A stretch of 64,000 nt of DNA from contig NZ_CP150637.1 in NCBI RefSeq assembly GCF_038500265.1, positions 1,939,501 through 2,003,500 of the forward strand, in the 5' to 3' direction. Each line of letters opens with the position of its first letter. Position 1 is the stretch's first letter. Shown piece by piece: positions 25,403-37,461 of the stretch. The translations under genes were made by a program, and so were the position numbers. The stretch is from Ignatzschineria larvae DSM 13226 (lineage in GTDB: Bacteria; Pseudomonadota; Gammaproteobacteria; Cardiobacteriales; Wohlfahrtiimonadaceae). The notes under the pieces are model-generated. The model did no database searches. It was not told the origin of the DNA and worked only from the letters and a program-made list of their open reading frames with translations.

Positions 25403-26146
25403 CTAGCCCTTCACAACCCTATTAATCACATAATTGGCGGCTAACAAGCCCATTGTAGCGGTTACAGCGACTGATGAACCATAACCTTGACAGCTTAAGC
25501 CGCCACTTGAATTCTTCACCGGTGCACGGTTTTCTCGGCTAAAAACAATAGGGATACCACTTTTTTCTGTATGACCAGGAAAACCATACTCTTTACGTAA
25601 AATCGCTTTCAAACGCGCGCATAAGGGATCGTGGAATGTGGCATTGAGATCATCCACCAGAAGCTGTGCGGCATCTTGCTTACCGCCGGCAGCACCGGTG
25701 GTAATGATTCGATACTTCTCACGTTTTGCAAATGCAATCAGAGCGGCTTTGACTTTCACTTGATCCATCGCATCAATAATCCAGTAGTTTTCTCTCGGCG
25801 CTGCTAAATACCCCTTAAGGTTATCCACTGTTAAAAAATCTTCGATGATATTCACCTGACAGCGATCATTAATCTCAGCAATGCGCCGGGCCATCTCTTC
25901 TACTTTTGGGGCGCCAATCGTACTGCTTAGTGCATGAATTTGCCGATTAATATTACTCTCTGCAATATTATCTAGATCAATCAAGGTCAATTGCCCTATT
26001 GCGCTACGCGCTAAGGCTTCTACCGCCCATGAACCCACGCCACCAATACCGATTACAACCACGTGTGTTGCGGCTAAGCGTGCTAATCCTTCCGCACCAT
26101 ATAACCGCTCTAAAGTTGAAAATCGTCGATCATAATCCTGTTTCAC
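25403..26146 (-). CDS. tcdA: tRNA threonylcarbamoyladenosine dehydratase
   Basis: E1-like ATP-dependent enzyme (also called CsdL/YgdL) that cyclises t6A37 to ct6A in tRNAs reading ANN codons. The 247 residues open with FSTLERLYGAEGLARL. The ATP-binding motif is VVIGIGGVGSWAVEALARS, then LIDLDNIAESNINRQIHAL. Later come AMDQVKVKAALI and GFPGHTEKSGIPIVFS, with the C-terminal GSSVAVTATMGLLAA. The start is GTG with AGAGGG upstream. A repeat element lies 16 bases upstream of the start. Confidence 0.94.
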   Translation of the reverse strand: MKQDYDRRFSTLERLYGAEGLARLAATHVVVIGIGGVGSWAVEALARSAIGQLTLIDLDNIAESNINRQIHALSSTIGAPKVEEMARRIAEINDRCQVNIIEDFLTVDNLKGYLAAPRENYWIIDAMDQVKVKAALIAFAKREKYRIITTGAAGGKQDAAQLLVDDLNATFHDPLCARLKAILRKEYGFPGHTEKSGIPIVFSRENRAPVKNSSGGLSCQGYGSSVAVTATMGLLAANYVINRVVKG

Positions 26147-26162
26147 ACTACCCTCTTTTATC

Positions 26163-26335
26163 TATAGTATATAGGTTTAAAATAAGCTTACTTAAATGCC
26201 GGCGCATCTGTTGATCGAGGCAAGGAAGCTATTCTATCCGGCATCTTGCAAGCGTTATTTAGTACGGTTTTATGTTCTTTTAAAATCCTATACTAGCTGC
26301 TTAAAAACTACTTTTCTTAAACCAAATTCACTATA
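26163..26335 (+). repeat. MITE-like repeat, copy E (full length)
   Basis: 173 bp in the copy B orientation. It starts TATAGTATATAGGTTTAAAA and ends ACCAAATTCACTATA, with core ATGCCGGCGCATC and CCGGCATCTTGCAAG. It lies between tcdA and sodB, in the tcdA upstream region. Confidence 0.9.
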
Positions 26336-26416
26336 TAATGAATCCTATCTATTTTCTAAGAATCTTAACATATCGATGAGATATCGATCAGCTTCTCAGA
26401 AAGCTTTCGAATAAAA

Positions 26417-26441
26417 AAGAGATGCCACCAGTGCATCTCTT
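26417..26441 (-). terminator. Terminator downstream of sodB
   Basis: Stem AAGAGATGC / GCATCTCTT with a seven-base loop. On the minus strand it is followed by TTTTATTC. Confidence 0.85.
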
Positions 26442-26504
26442 CTCTATTAATATTTTTGATACTGAAACATATTCGGATATTCGAATATACCGGTCCGTTT
26501 GAAA

Positions 26505-27083
26505 TTAACCTAAACGCTCGTTTACTTTATCCCAGTTTACTAACGCCCAGAAGTTCTCTAAGTAGTTAGGACGGCTGTTACGGTAATCAATATAGTATGC
26601 GTGTTCCCATACGTCACAAGTCAATAATGGTGTCTGACCTGCTGTTAATGGTGTTGCGGCATTAGAAGTTGAAACAAGTTCAATAGAACCGTCTGCATTT
26701 TTCACAAGCCATGCCCAACCTGAACCGAAAGTACCGATTGCACATTTATCAAATGCTTTTTGGAACTCTTCAAAAGAACCCCATTTTTTATTGATCTCTT
26801 CTGCAATTTTACCCGTCGCTGCACCGCCACCTTGTGGTTTTAGTGATTCCCAGTAGAAAGTATGATTCCATACTTGCGCCGCATTATTAAACATCGGGCC
26901 TGAAGCTTTTAAAATAATCTCTTCAAGTGATGCATTCGCAAACTCAGTACCTTCAATAAGGGTATTCAATGTATTCACATAAGTTTGGTGATGTTTACCG
27001 TAATGGTACTCTAAAGTCTCTTTAGAGATATGAGGTGCAAGTGCATCCATCGCATAAGGTAATTTTGGTAATTCAAATGACAT
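26505..27083 (-). CDS. sodB: Superoxide dismutase, iron type
   Basis: Dismutates superoxide in the cytoplasm. The 192 residues ([20 protein letters not shown]) are very close to E. coli SodB. Metal ligands are visible as the His in [12 protein letters not shown], the His in [12 protein letters not shown], and Asp/His in [25 protein letters not shown] is also conserved. The [11 protein letters not shown] and [12 protein letters not shown] segments favour Fe over Mn. Start chosen at the ATG preceded by GGAGGAAGTATT; six extra codons upstream are not conserved. Confidence 0.95.
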   Translation of the reverse strand: MSFELPKLPYAMDALAPHISKETLEYHYGKHHQTYVNTLNTLIEGTEFANASLEEIILKASGPMFNNAAQVWNHTFYWESLKPQGGGAATGKIAEEINKKWGSFEEFQKAFDKCAIGTFGSGWAWLVKNADGSIELVSTSNAATPLTAGQTPLLTCDVWEHAYYIDYRNSRPNYLENFWALVNWDKVNERLG

Positions 27084-27209
27084 AATACTTCCTCCTGTCA
27101 AATTTAAATAAAATCGTTGTGACCCATTAATTTTAGGCTTTATTCTGACCTAACACAAGTTATCATGACTTTTCTTTCAAAAAAAACGCCATCCTACTCA
27201 TTTCAATGA

Positions 27210-27659
27210 TTATTTTACATTCTCAGATTGACGACTTGTGATTGTTTTCGCAAGTTTGTCTAAAACACCATTAATGTAACGATGGCTTCCCTCCGCGCCA
27301 AATTGTTTTGCTAATTCAACCGCTTCATTAATCACAGATTTATAAGGAATGTCTAGTTGATTCTCTAACTCATAAGCCCCTAACCATAAAATAGAACGCT
27401 CGATAGGGTCGACACTCTCGATATCACGATCTAACAAAGGATTAAGGAGTTGATTGAGTTCTGTTCGATTTTGTGTAATCCCTTGTAATGTTTCATGAAA
27501 ATACTCACTATTCGCTTCAGAAAACTTAGGATTATCAGCAAGATTCGCACTAATCTCACTCAAAGAGTTTTGGGCAATTTGCCATTGATAAAGCGCTTGA
27601 ATTAAGAAAAATCGAGCAGATTTACGAGACTCGATTAATTTACGTTTTGACATAGACAC
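27210..27659 (-). CDS. nusB: Transcription antitermination factor NusB
   Basis: All-helical protein that binds boxA of rRNA leaders together with S10 (NusE) and supports antitermination. The 149 residues contain SARFFLIQALYQWQIAQ, DRDIESVDPIERSILWLGAYEL and PYKSVINEAVELAKQFGAEGSHRYINGVLDKLAK. The start is GTG (27659) with AGAGG well spaced; an ATG two codons later is the alternative. It lies just downstream of the rpoC terminator, not in the usual ribE-nusB setting. Confidence 0.94.
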   Translation of the reverse strand: MSMSKRKLIESRKSARFFLIQALYQWQIAQNSLSEISANLADNPKFSEANSEYFHETLQGITQNRTELNQLLNPLLDRDIESVDPIERSILWLGAYELENQLDIPYKSVINEAVELAKQFGAEGSHRYINGVLDKLAKTITSRQSENVK

Positions 27660-27691
27660 GTCTATTATCCTCTTGATATTGAAATAAGAAA

Positions 27692-27711
27692 GCGCCCCAT
27701 TAAAGGAGCGC
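27692..27711 (-). terminator. Terminator downstream of rpoC
   Basis: Minus strand stem GCGCTCC / GGGGCGC with loop TTTAAT, followed by TTTCTTATTTC. It separates the rpoBC transcript from nusB. Confidence 0.75.
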
Positions 27712-27757
27712 CTACTCTTTTAAGTTAGAAGTAATCTTAAAAAGCTTTTAAAGATTA

Positions 27758-30700
27758 CTACTTAGCAGCATTACGACGCTCTTCATGATAGATCAAGCCC
27801 GTACCTGCAGGAATTAAGCGTCCCACAATAACATTCTCTTTCAAGCCACGAAGGTGATCTTTCAAGCCTTTAATCGAAGCATCTGTCAAGACACGAGTTG
27901 TCTCTTGGAACGATGCCGCCGAGATGAAGCTATCTGTCGCTAATGATGCTTTAGTAATACCAAGAAGAACAGGGCGATATGTCGCAGGAATCTTACCCTC
28001 TGCTTCTAAACGCTCATTCTCTTCAAGTACTGCAACATATTCAGCTTGCTCACCTTTGATGAAGGTACTGTCATTTGATTCAAGAATCTCAACCTTACGA
28101 AGCATCTGACGAATGATCACTTCGATATGTTTATCAGAGATTTTTACCCCTTGTAGACGGTAAACATCTTGGATCTCTTTCACAAGATAAGCCGCAAGTT
28201 CTTTCACGCCTAAAAGACGAAGAATATCATGCGCACTTAACTCACCATCCACAATGATTTCACCTTTCTCAACTGATTCACCTTCGAATACGTTGACATG
28301 ACGCCATTTTGGAATCAACTCTTCATGCGCATTGCCCGCTGAATCCGTAATGATCAAGCGTTGCTTACTCATCGTTTCTCGTCCAAAGCTCACGATACCG
28401 CTCTGCTCTGCAAGAATTGCCGCTTCTTTAGGACGACGCGCTTCAAATAAGTCCGCAACCCGTGGAAGACCCCCGGTAATATCACGTGTTTTAGATGATT
28501 CTTGTGGAATACGTGCAAGAGGGTCACCTACAGTTACTTGATCCCCATCGTTCAAGTTCAAGATCGCCCCGACTGGTAATGTGTACATTGCAGTCACATC
28601 TGTACCCGGAATATTAAGCTCATTACCGGCTTCATCAACAACATAGATCGAAGGACGTTTACCGCCAGCATTCCGTTGTTTAGAATCAAGTACGATCAAG
28701 TTAGAAAGACCTGTAACATCATCTGTTTGTTTCTGAATATTGATATTCTCTTCAAAATCCACAAACTTCACATAACCGGTTACTTCAACGATAACAGGGA
28801 TAGTATGTGGATCCCATGTTGCAACGATATCGCCTACATCTACACTACCGCCCTCATCCACAACGATCACCGCACCGTAAGGTACTTTATAACGTTCACG
28901 GTTACGACCAAATTCATCCATGATGATCAATTCGCCCGAACGAGAGGTAGATACTAAATTGTTATCTTTGTTACGAACTGTTTTCACACGAACAAGCTTC
29001 AATGTACCTTTTGTTTTAACCTGTACATTTGAAACAGCTGCCGAACCTGATGCCGCCCCCCCGATATGGAAGGTACGCATCGTTAACTGTGTTCCTGGTT
29101 CCCCAATCGATTGTGCTGCAATAACGCCCACGGACTCGCCTGGATTGACAAGATGACCACGACCAAGATCGCGACCATAACATTTTGCACAAAGGCCATG
29201 ACGATTCTTACAAGTAATTGGTGAACGGGCTAATAACTCATCCACACCCTTCTCATCAAGAAGATCAACTGCAGCTTCATCTAATAAAGTACCGGCTTCA
29301 AATAAGACTTCATCCGAACCTGGAACATAGACATCTTCAGCAACTACAAGCCCTAACACACGAGCGCGTAATGGCTCAACGATATCCCCACCTTCAACGA
29401 TAGGTGTCATTAAGAGACCATCGCGTGTACCGCAATCTTCATTCACAATCACAAGATCCTGCGCAACGTCAACAAGACGACGCGTTAAGTAACCTGAGTT
29501 TGCTGTTTTAAGTGCCGTATCCGCAAGACCTTTACGAGCACCATGGGTTGATACGAAGTACTGAAGAACGTCAAGACCTTCACGGAAGTTTGCAGTAATC
29601 GGTGTTTCGATGATTGAACCATCTGGTTTCGCCATCAGACCACGCATCCCTGCAAGCTGACGAATCTGAGCCGCACTACCCCGCGCCCCTGAATCGGCCA
29701 TCATAAAGATCGAGTTAAATGAAGTCTGCTCAACTTTTTTACCTGTTTTCGCATCGATGACTTCATCTTTACCGAGGTTGCTCATCATTGTTTTTGCAAC
29801 TTCTTCATTGGTACGAGACCAAATATCGATGACCTTATTGTAACGCTCACCGTTCGTGACCAAACCTTGTGAATATTGATGCTGAACTTCTTTAACTTCT
29901 GCTTCTGCACGCTCAATAATCGCTTGTTTTTGTGGTGGGATCACCATATCTTCATAACCCACTGAAGAGCCTGAACGCATCGCATAATAGAAGCCGGTAT
30001 ACATCAATTTATCGGCAAAGATTACCGTATCTTTAAGACCTAAACGACGATAACAGGTATTAATCAGGTTAGAGATCTCACGCTTGGTTAATACTTTATC
30101 AATTACGGAGAAGGGTAAGCCTACAGGTAGAAGATCCGTCAAAATCACACGTCCAACAGTTGAATCTACACGACGATAAGTTTCACCCTCTTTCGCATCT
30201 TCAAACATCACGATTGGAAGACGGACAGAGATTTTTGCATGCACGTCAAGTTCTTTAAGGGCATATGCTCTATGAACTTCAGCAGTATCTGCAAAAACAC
30301 GACCTTCACCTTTCGCATTTAAACGCTCACGGGTCATATAGTAAAGACCTAATACAACGTCCTGAGAAGGTACGATGATTGGCTCACCATTAGCAGGTGA
30401 CAAAATGTTGTTCGAAGACATCATTAATGCACGCGCTTCAAGCTGTGACTCGATTGATAATGGTACGTGAACCGCCATCTGGTCACCATCGAAGTCGGCG
30501 TTGAATGCGGTACAAACGAGCGGATGCAACTGAATCGCTTTACCTTCGATGAGTACAGGTTCAAATGCCTGAATCCCTAATCTATGCAAGGTTGGCGCAC
30601 GGTTAAGTAAAATTGGGTGCTCAGTAATAACATGCTCTAAGATATCCCATACTTCCGGCACTTCACGCTCAACCATTCGTTTTGCAGCTTTAATCGTTGT

Positions 30701-31867
30701 TGCAATACCACGTTGAATTAATTGTGAGAAGATAAATGGTTTAAAGAGCTCAAGCGCCATCTGTTTGGGTAGACCACACTGATGTAGACGAAGTGTCGGT
30801 CCCACCACGATTACAGAACGACCGGAATAGTCCACACGCTTACCAAGAAGGTTTTGACGGAAACGACCTTGCTTCCCTTTGATCATATCCGCAAGTGATT
30901 TCAATGGACGCTTATTAGCCCCTGAAATCGCACGACCACGACGACCATTATCTAGTAAGGAGTCCACAGATTCTTGAAGCATACGCTTCTCATTACGTAC
31001 AATAATATCCGGCGCTTCTAATTCAAGAAGACGTTGTAGACGGTTATTACGGTTAATAACACGACGATAAAGATCATTCAAATCTGACGTCGCAAAACGG
31101 CCACCGTCAAGTGGTACTAATGGACGTAAATCTGGTGGTAATACAGGTAAATTTGTTAAGATCATCCACTCAGGTTTATTGCCTGATGCGATAAATGATT
31201 CTACTAATTTAAGGCGGTTAGAAAGACGCTTAAATTTAGTCTCTGAACGGGTTTCTTGTAATTCTTCTCGTAATTTTGATGCTTCTTCTTCAAGATCAAT
31301 CGCCTTTAAGAGCTCAAGAATTGCTTCAGCTCCCATACGTGCATCAAACTCATCACCGTACTCTTCAATTGCATCGAGGAATTCTTCATCGGTTAATACT
31401 TGACCATGTTCAAACGGTGTTAAGCCTGGTTCAATCACTACAAATGATTCAAAGTAGAGGATCTTCTCGATATCACGAAGTGTCATATCCAACAAAAGAC
31501 CGATACGACTTGGTAGTGATTTGAGATACCAAATATGCGCAACAGGGGAAGCTAGACTAATATGCCCCATACGCTCACGACGAACATTTGAAAGCGTGAC
31601 TTCAACGCCACACTTTTCACATACAACACCGCGGTGTTTTAGGCGCTTATATTTACCACATAAGCACTCATAATCTTTCACAGGTCCGAAAATTTTGGCA
31701 CAAAAAAGTCCATCACGCTCTGGTTTAAAGGTACGATAATTGATCGTCTCTGGCTTTTTAACTTCACCATAAGACCAGCTAAGAATCTTCTCAGGGGAGG
31801 CAAGACCAATCTTAATTGCGTCAAAACCACCTTTATCTTCATTCTTAAATAAATTTAATAAGTTCAT
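27758..31867 (-). CDS. rpoC: DNA-directed RNA polymerase beta' subunit
   Basis: Catalytic large subunit of RNA polymerase, 1,369 residues (E. coli 1,407). It begins with the N-terminal zinc-binding CLCGKYK...VCEKCGVE and the clamp. The active-site metal motif is [12 protein letters not shown] near residue 460, with the [17 protein letters not shown] segment before it. The second zinc site is CGTRDG...[13 protein letters not shown] near 810-900. The bridge helix/trigger loop region includes [19 protein letters not shown] and [25 protein letters not shown]. It lies 61 bases after rpoB in the same operon. Confidence 0.99.
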   Translation of the reverse strand: MNLLNLFKNEDKGGFDAIKIGLASPEKILSWSYGEVKKPETINYRTFKPERDGLFCAKIFGPVKDYECLCGKYKRLKHRGVVCEKCGVEVTLSNVRRERMGHISLASPVAHIWYLKSLPSRIGLLLDMTLRDIEKILYFESFVVIEPGLTPFEHGQVLTDEEFLDAIEEYGDEFDARMGAEAILELLKAIDLEEEASKLREELQETRSETKFKRLSNRLKLVESFIASGNKPEWMILTNLPVLPPDLRPLVPLDGGRFATSDLNDLYRRVINRNNRLQRLLELEAPDIIVRNEKRMLQESVDSLLDNGRRGRAISGANKRPLKSLADMIKGKQGRFRQNLLGKRVDYSGRSVIVVGPTLRLHQCGLPKQMALELFKPFIFSQLIQRGIATTIKAAKRMVEREVPEVWDILEHVITEHPILLNRAPTLHRLGIQAFEPVLIEGKAIQLHPLVCTAFNADFDGDQMAVHVPLSIESQLEARALMMSSNNILSPANGEPIIVPSQDVVLGLYYMTRERLNAKGEGRVFADTAEVHRAYALKELDVHAKISVRLPIVMFEDAKEGETYRRVDSTVGRVILTDLLPVGLPFSVIDKVLTKREISNLINTCYRRLGLKDTVIFADKLMYTGFYYAMRSGSSVGYEDMVIPPQKQAIIERAEAEVKEVQHQYSQGLVTNGERYNKVIDIWSRTNEEVAKTMMSNLGKDEVIDAKTGKKVEQTSFNSIFMMADSGARGSAAQIRQLAGMRGLMAKPDGSIIETPITANFREGLDVLQYFVSTHGARKGLADTALKTANSGYLTRRLVDVAQDLVIVNEDCGTRDGLLMTPIVEGGDIVEPLRARVLGLVVAEDVYVPGSDEVLFEAGTLLDEAAVDLLDEKGVDELLARSPITCKNRHGLCAKCYGRDLGRGHLVNPGESVGVIAAQSIGEPGTQLTMRTFHIGGAASGSAAVSNVQVKTKGTLKLVRVKTVRNKDNNLVSTSRSGELIIMDEFGRNRERYKVPYGAVIVVDEGGSVDVGDIVATWDPHTIPVIVEVTGYVKFVDFEENINIQKQTDDVTGLSNLIVLDSKQRNAGGKRPSIYVVDEAGNELNIPGTDVTAMYTLPVGAILNLNDGDQVTVGDPLARIPQESSKTRDITGGLPRVADLFEARRPKEAAILAEQSGIVSFGRETMSKQRLIITDSAGNAHEELIPKWRHVNVFEGESVEKGEIIVDGELSAHDILRLLGVKELAAYLVKEIQDVYRLQGVKISDKHIEVIIRQMLRKVEILESNDSTFIKGEQAEYVAVLEENERLEAEGKIPATYRPVLLGITKASLATDSFISAASFQETTRVLTDASIKGLKDHLRGLKENVIVGRLIPAGTGLIYHEERRNAAK

Positions 31868-31928
31868 TCGTTATCTTCCAATCTATATTTAAAGAAATGT
31901 CTCTATGAAACGGTTTGATAAGTGATGA

Positions 31929-34900
31929 TTACTCATCATCACTATCGCTGACCGTATCAATATCGATACCTAGAGAACGAATCTCTTTAATCAGTACGTT
32001 AAAGGACTCCGGCATTCCCACTTCAATGTTGTGTTCACCATTGACAATATTTTTATAAACGGCTGTTCTTCCAGCAACATCATCCGATTTCACAGTAAGC
32101 ATCTCTTGTAGCGTGTATGCAGCACCATAAGCTTCAAGTGCCCACACCTCCATTTCACCGAAACGCTGCCCACCGAACTGGGCTTTACCACCAAGCGGTT
32201 GCTGTGTCACAAGTGAATATGGACCTGTTGAACGAGCATGCATCTTATCATCCACTAAGTGATTCAATTTGAGCATATACATAAAACCCACCGTTACAGG
32301 ACGGTCAAATGCATCCCCTGTACGACCATCATATAACGTAATTTGGCCTGACTCGGGAAGATCTGCTAAACGAAGCATCCGACGCATCTCCTCTTCTGAT
32401 GCCCCATCGAATACAGGGCTCGCCATCGGCACCCCTTTTCTAAGGTTTTCGCATAACTCAAAGAGCTCATCATCATTGAATTTATCTAAATCAACGGTTT
32501 GTGCGCTACCATCTTTATTATAAATTTGATCTAAGAAACCACGTAACTCATCTGCTTTTGCTCTCGCTTTGATCATCTTATCGATCTTAAGACCTAATCC
32601 ATGCGCGGCCCAACCTAAGTGCGTTTCAAGAATCTGACCGATGTTCATACGTGAAGGGACCCCAAGTGGATTCAAACAGATATCAACCGGCGTACCATCT
32701 TCCATGTATGGCATATCTTCTTCAGGAACGATCATCGAGATGACCCCTTTATTCCCGTGACGCCCCGCCATTTTATCTCCTGGCTGAATACGACGTTTTA
32801 CCGCAAGGTAAACTTTCACCATCTTAAGAACGCCCGGCGCTAACTCATCACCTTGAGTTAATTTTTCACGTAACTCTTCAAATTTCTTATTTGAATCTTT
32901 ACGTTGTTGCTCAAGAAGCTGCTTCAGTTTGACTAACTCTTCTGCTTGCTCTTCCGATTTGAGTTTAAGCTCAAGCCATTTTTCACGCTCAATGCCTTGG
33001 AGGTATTCATCTGTGATCTTGTCCCCAGCTTTAATCCCTTTATTGCCGGCAACAACTTCTGCACCAATCAGGTTTCTACCTACGCGAGCAAAAAGGTCAT
33101 CTTCTAATATCCGTAATTGGTCATTTAAGTCCTTACGAACACCACGAAGCTCACGATCTTCAATCTCTTTCGCACGACTATCTTTCTCGATACCATCCCG
33201 TGTAAAGACACGAACATCGATTACAGTACCATCCATTCCTGAAGGAACACGTAGTGAGTTATCTTTAACATCAGAGGCTTTCTCACCGAAAATTGCACGA
33301 AGCAATTTCTCTTCAGGCGTTAAAGTTGTTTCCCCTTTTGGAGAGACTTTACCCACCAAAATATCACCCGATTTTACTTCCGCCCCAATATAAGCAATCC
33401 CTGCTTCATCAAGCTTAGAAAGTGCTGATTCTGATACATTAGGAATATCTGAAGTAATCTCTTCAGGCCCTAATTTAGTATCCCGAGCCACACAGGTTAA
33501 CTCTTCAATATGAATCGTTGTGAAACGCTCTTCCTTCACAACACGCTCAGAGATCAAAATTGAATCTTCGTAGTTATAACCATTCCATGGCATAAACGCT
33601 ACGAGCATATTTTGACCAAGGGCTAACTCGCCTAAGTCCGTTGAGGGACCGTCTGCAAGAATATCTTTCTTAGAAACGATATCGCCTTCTTTTACGAGTA
33701 CTTTTTGGTTAATACAAGTATTTGCATTTGAACGCTGATATTTCGTGAGGTTATAGATATCAACCCCTGATTGACCCACAATTGTCTCTTCATCATTCAC
33801 ACGAATAATGATTCGAGTAGCATCGACATAATCAACCACACCGCCACGCTTCGCAACCACACAAACCCCAGAATCGCGCGCAACAATACGCTCCATTCCA
33901 GTACCTACGAGTGGTTTATCGGCATTTAAAGTAGGAACAGCTTGTCGTTGCATGTTCGATCCCATAAGTGCACGGTTCGCATCATCATGTTCAAGGAATG
34001 GAATCAGTGCTGCTGCGATAGATACAATCTGTTTTGGTGAAATATCGATATAGCTAATTTGCTCTTTAGTTAAGAGTGTAAACTCTCCCTCTACACGAGC
34101 GGCAATAAGATCATCAACAAAAGCGCCATTTTCATCTAATTTTGCATTCGCCTGCGCGATACCATAATGCGCCTCTTCATACGCAGAGAGGTAATCCACC
34201 TGATCAGTAACTCGTCCATCAATGACTTTTCGATAAGGTGTTTCAAGGAATCCATAGCTATTGGTACGAGCATAACTTGCCAATGAGTTGATCAAACCGA
34301 TGTTTGGACCTTCCGGTGTTTCGATTGGGCATACGCGACCATAATGGGTTACATGAACGTCACGAACCTCAAAGCCTGCACGCTCACGTGTCAATCCACC
34401 AGGGCCTAATGCAGAGATACGACGCTTATGCGTAACCTCTGATAGAGGATTATTTTGGTCCATAAATTGCGATAACTGTGATGAGCCAAAGAACTCTTTG
34501 ATTGCAGCACCTACAGGTTTCGCATTGATCAATTCATGTGGCGTTAAACCATCTGATTCCGCTAATAACAAGCGATCTTTAACTGCACGCTCAATACGTA
34601 CTAAACCAATGCGATAAACATTTTCAACCATCTCTCCTACTGAACGAATACGACGGTTGCCAAGGTGATCCACATCATCCACAGTGCCATGGCCATTACG
34701 AATAGAGATGAGCTCTTTTAAGACATCTAAAATATCTTTATTAGAAAGTGTACCTTCTCCTGTATCTGAATCACGACCTAGACGACGGTTAAACTTCATT
34801 CGGCCTACCGCAGAAAGATCATAACGATCGCTAGAGAAGAAGAGGCTTGCAAATAGGCTCTCAGCTGCTTCTTTTGTAGGCGGCTCACCTGGGCGCATCA

Positions 34901-36059
34901 TACGATAAATTTCGATTTGGGCTTCTAACTGGCTCTTCGTTGTATCTGCACGGAGCGTATCAGAGATATATGAACCGCGATCTACATCATTTGTGAAAAG
35001 TACAGGAATTGTATCAATACCATATGCCACAAACTTTTCGAGTAGATCTTGTGTCACGACATCATTTGCAAGTGCTAATAGCTCACCTGTTGACTCATCT
35101 AAAATATCTTGAGAGATCACACGGCCTACGAGATACTCAAAAGGTACTTCTAGATCTTTAACACCCGCATCTTCTAATTTTTTCACGTGACGGGCGGTTA
35201 TACGACGACCTTTCTCAACAAGCACTTCCCCGTCAAGAATAATATCAAACGCAGCCATCTCACCACGAAGGCGAGCAGGCACTAATTCTAAGAAAAGCTT
35301 TTGTTTACGGATTTTGAATGTATTTGTTTCAAAAAACTCCGCTAAAATTTCACTATCAGATAGGCCTAATGCTTTAAGGATAATCGTTGCATGTAGTTTA
35401 CGGCGGCGGTCAATACGAGCATAAACAAGGTCCTTCGCATCAAATTCGAAATCCATCCATGAACCACGATAAGGAATGATTCGTGCAGAGAAGAGTAACT
35501 TCCCTGAAGAATGACCTTTCCCTTTATCATGATCAAAGAATACGCCGGGTGAACGATGGAGCTGAGAAACGATAACGCGCTCAGTACCATTAATCACAAA
35601 GGTACCATTTTCAGTCATCAATGGAATTTCACCAAGGTAAACGCCACCACGGCCAAATTGATCGATATCCGCTTCACGAATTTCTTTAATTTCCCCTGTT
35701 TCAAGGTCTGAAATTTTAAGACGCATCCCAATCCGAAGTGACGCAGCATAAGTCGTGCCTCTCATTTGACATTCACGAACATCAAACTCAGGTTCACCGA
35801 TATGATAATCGACATATTCTAATGAGAGACGAAAACCATTTGATGTTGCCGTTTTAGCCTTAATTGCCTCGATAGGAAATACGGACTTAAAAGCCGCATG
35901 CAACCCTTGATCACTCCGTTCTTTACGAAGAACAGTATCTTGTAAAAAATTGTGATATGAATCAATTTGGGTAGCTAAAAGAAAAGGAACCTCTTGAACT
36001 TCAATTTGTTGCCCAAAATCTTTACGGATGCGTTTTTTTTCTGTAAACGAATAAACCAT
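31929..36059 (-). CDS. rpoB: DNA-directed RNA polymerase beta subunit
   Basis: 1,376 residues (E. coli 1,342). It starts [16 protein letters not shown]. The rifampicin-binding cluster reads [20 protein letters not shown], then [10 protein letters not shown], with the drug-sensitive residues in place. [15 protein letters not shown], the nucleotide-contact GNKGVIS and the C-terminal [21 protein letters not shown] are present. The C-terminus is acidic (SDSDDE). SD GAGG. The gene is preceded by a 225-base gap with a long palindrome (attenuator or processing site). Confidence 0.99.
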   Translation of the reverse strand: MVYSFTEKKRIRKDFGQQIEVQEVPFLLATQIDSYHNFLQDTVLRKERSDQGLHAAFKSVFPIEAIKAKTATSNGFRLSLEYVDYHIGEPEFDVRECQMRGTTYAASLRIGMRLKISDLETGEIKEIREADIDQFGRGGVYLGEIPLMTENGTFVINGTERVIVSQLHRSPGVFFDHDKGKGHSSGKLLFSARIIPYRGSWMDFEFDAKDLVYARIDRRRKLHATIILKALGLSDSEILAEFFETNTFKIRKQKLFLELVPARLRGEMAAFDIILDGEVLVEKGRRITARHVKKLEDAGVKDLEVPFEYLVGRVISQDILDESTGELLALANDVVTQDLLEKFVAYGIDTIPVLFTNDVDRGSYISDTLRADTTKSQLEAQIEIYRMMRPGEPPTKEAAESLFASLFFSSDRYDLSAVGRMKFNRRLGRDSDTGEGTLSNKDILDVLKELISIRNGHGTVDDVDHLGNRRIRSVGEMVENVYRIGLVRIERAVKDRLLLAESDGLTPHELINAKPVGAAIKEFFGSSQLSQFMDQNNPLSEVTHKRRISALGPGGLTRERAGFEVRDVHVTHYGRVCPIETPEGPNIGLINSLASYARTNSYGFLETPYRKVIDGRVTDQVDYLSAYEEAHYGIAQANAKLDENGAFVDDLIAARVEGEFTLLTKEQISYIDISPKQIVSIAAALIPFLEHDDANRALMGSNMQRQAVPTLNADKPLVGTGMERIVARDSGVCVVAKRGGVVDYVDATRIIIRVNDEETIVGQSGVDIYNLTKYQRSNANTCINQKVLVKEGDIVSKKDILADGPSTDLGELALGQNMLVAFMPWNGYNYEDSILISERVVKEERFTTIHIEELTCVARDTKLGPEEITSDIPNVSESALSKLDEAGIAYIGAEVKSGDILVGKVSPKGETTLTPEEKLLRAIFGEKASDVKDNSLRVPSGMDGTVIDVRVFTRDGIEKDSRAKEIEDRELRGVRKDLNDQLRILEDDLFARVGRNLIGAEVVAGNKGIKAGDKITDEYLQGIEREKWLELKLKSEEQAEELVKLKQLLEQQRKDSNKKFEELREKLTQGDELAPGVLKMVKVYLAVKRRIQPGDKMAGRHGNKGVISMIVPEEDMPYMEDGTPVDICLNPLGVPSRMNIGQILETHLGWAAHGLGLKIDKMIKARAKADELRGFLDQIYNKDGSAQTVDLDKFNDDELFELCENLRKGVPMASPVFDGASEEEMRRMLRLADLPESGQITLYDGRTGDAFDRPVTVGFMYMLKLNHLVDDKMHARSTGPYSLVTQQPLGGKAQFGGQRFGEMEVWALEAYGAAYTLQEMLTVKSDDVAGRTAVYKNIVNGEHNIEVGMPESFNVLIKEIRSLGIDIDTVSDSDDE

Positions 36060-36187
36060 GCAATGAATTCCTCATAAGGTAGGAAATATAAACATATAAA
36101 TTAATCCTTTGTGGCTTTTTCAGCCTAATCGCGATGATTTTCAACAGGCCTAATTTATACGCTCGAAAATATTTTTTTAAAGCTAGT

Positions 36188-36215
36188 AAAGGCTAGGGTT
36201 TAAACCCTAGCCTTT
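36188..36215 (-). terminator. Perfect 28-bp palindrome in the rplL-rpoB gap (attenuator or RNase III site)
   Basis: AAAGGCTAGGGTTT followed at once by its exact reverse complement. It lies between rplL and rpoB, where E. coli has an attenuator and an RNase III site that set the L12 to beta ratio. The T tract after it is short, so partial termination is plausible. Confidence 0.7.
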
Positions 36216-36284
36216 ACGCTTCATTATTGTCTAAAAGAGAGCCTTTCTCAGGCATAGGTTTTACCATCTCTTCTATCGATAATA

Positions 36285-36656
36285 CTATTTAAGCTCAACA
36301 GTTGCACCAGCTTCTTCAAGCTCAGCTTTAATTTTGTCTGCTTCTTCTTTAGAGACTTGCTCTTTAATTGTTGCAGGAGCACCTTCAACGAGGGCTTTAG
36401 CATCACCAAGACCAAGACCAGTGATTCCACGAACAACTTTAATAACGTTGATCTTTTTCTCACCAGCTGATGTCATTACAACATCAAACTCAGTTTGTGC
36501 TTCAGCAGCCGCACCAGCATCGCCAGCAGGACCTGCAGCTACAGCTACTGCTGCAGTTACGCCAAATTTTTCTTCGATAGCAGAGATTAATTCCATCACT
36601 TCTGCAGTTTTCATCTCTTCAATCGCATTAAGGATATCTTCGTGTGAGATTGCCAT
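36285..36656 (-). CDS. rplL: 50S ribosomal protein L7/L12
   Basis: Stalk protein that recruits translation factors. The 123 residues have the N-terminal dimerisation part ([28 protein letters not shown]), an Ala/Gly hinge near residues 37-55, and the C-terminal domain [29 protein letters not shown] ending ATVELK. SD AGGAG. It lies 77 bases after rplJ. Confidence 0.98.
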   Translation of the reverse strand: MAISHEDILNAIEEMKTAEVMELISAIEEKFGVTAAVAVAAGPAGDAGAAAEAQTEFDVVMTSAGEKKINVIKVVRGITGLGLGDAKALVEGAPATIKEQVSKEEADKIKAELEEAGATVELK

Positions 36657-36733
36657 AATATAAAACTCCTAAATTATCTTAAAATTTTGATTAATATATA
36701 ATTCTAAATTAAGAATTACAAACAGTCGCGTAA

Positions 36734-37243
36734 TTAAGCTGCTTCTGCTTCTTTTTTGTCTCTTACTGAAGCTAATGTTGCAGCAAGTTTCTGAACTGGT
36801 GCTTTCAATACAGCCAAGAACATTGAGATCGCTTCTTCCTTCGTTGGAAGTGATGCGATTGCTTTCAATGCAGAACCTTCATGAACTTCACCATCATGGG
36901 CGATTGCTTTAACAACTAACTTCTCGTTCGCTTTTTCCTTAAGGAAATTGTGAATTACACGTGCGCCTGCCACTGGATCTTCTTCACTCATTGAAAAAGC
37001 CATAATGATAGGACCAACAAGACTTGGAATAGCATCTTCAAACTGAGTGTCTTTCAATGCTAATCTTGCTAATGTATTTTTCACAACGCGGATATCTACA
37101 TTCGCAGATCTTGCCGCATTACGAAGAGATGTAATCTGAGCTACCGTAAGCCCGTGGTATTCAGAAAGTACTAGAGAGTGAGCACCATTTGCTACCCCAT
37201 GAACTTCTTGCACCACTTCTTGTTTACTTTGCAAAGAACTCAT
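36734..37243 (-). CDS. rplJ: 50S ribosomal protein L10
   Basis: Base of the ribosomal stalk, binding L12 dimers with its C-terminal helix and 23S rRNA with its N-terminal domain. The 169 residues contain SLVLSEYHGLTVAQITSLRNAARS, VRVVKNTLARLAL-type sequence and a C-terminal helix LAATLASVRDKKEAEAA. It also acts as translational repressor of its own mRNA with L12. SD AAGGTG. A structured leader lies upstream. Confidence 0.98.
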   Translation of the reverse strand: MSSLQSKQEVVQEVHGVANGAHSLVLSEYHGLTVAQITSLRNAARSANVDIRVVKNTLARLALKDTQFEDAIPSLVGPIIMAFSMSEEDPVAGARVIHNFLKEKANEKLVVKAIAHDGEVHEGSALKAIASLPTKEEAISMFLAVLKAPVQKLAATLASVRDKKEAEAA

Positions 37244-37261
37244 TTTTCACCTTTACATTTT

Positions 37262-37420
37262 TGGTAATTTTACTTACCACCTATAAACCCGAATATCTAT
37301 CAACTTTAAAGGCTCATAGATATTCAGCCCTATACGGTAACCCTAATTTAGAACTACCGTCTACGTAGAACACTTTCGTTATTAAGCCAGTTAAGGCATC
37401 TACGGTCTTCGACTCACCTT
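37262..37420 (-). promoter_or_regulatory. Probable L10 leader (autogenous control of rplJL-rpoBC)
   Basis: The 218-base gap between rplA and rplJ holds, on the minus strand, AAGACCGTAG and TACGTAGACGGTAG segments. These match the L10(L12)4-binding leader of E. coli rplJ. A downstream inverted repeat (GAATATCTAT / ATAGATATTC) comes before the rplJ SD. Confidence 0.65.
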
Positions 37421-37461
37421 TAATTAAAATTAAAAGATAAGTTCAATTCTTTATTAAAATA

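Noticed and set aside
32929-33393. Plus-strand 154-codon ORF opposite rpoB
   Set aside because: It is antisense to a highly conserved gene, Ser/Arg-rich as expected from a shadow frame, with no SD.
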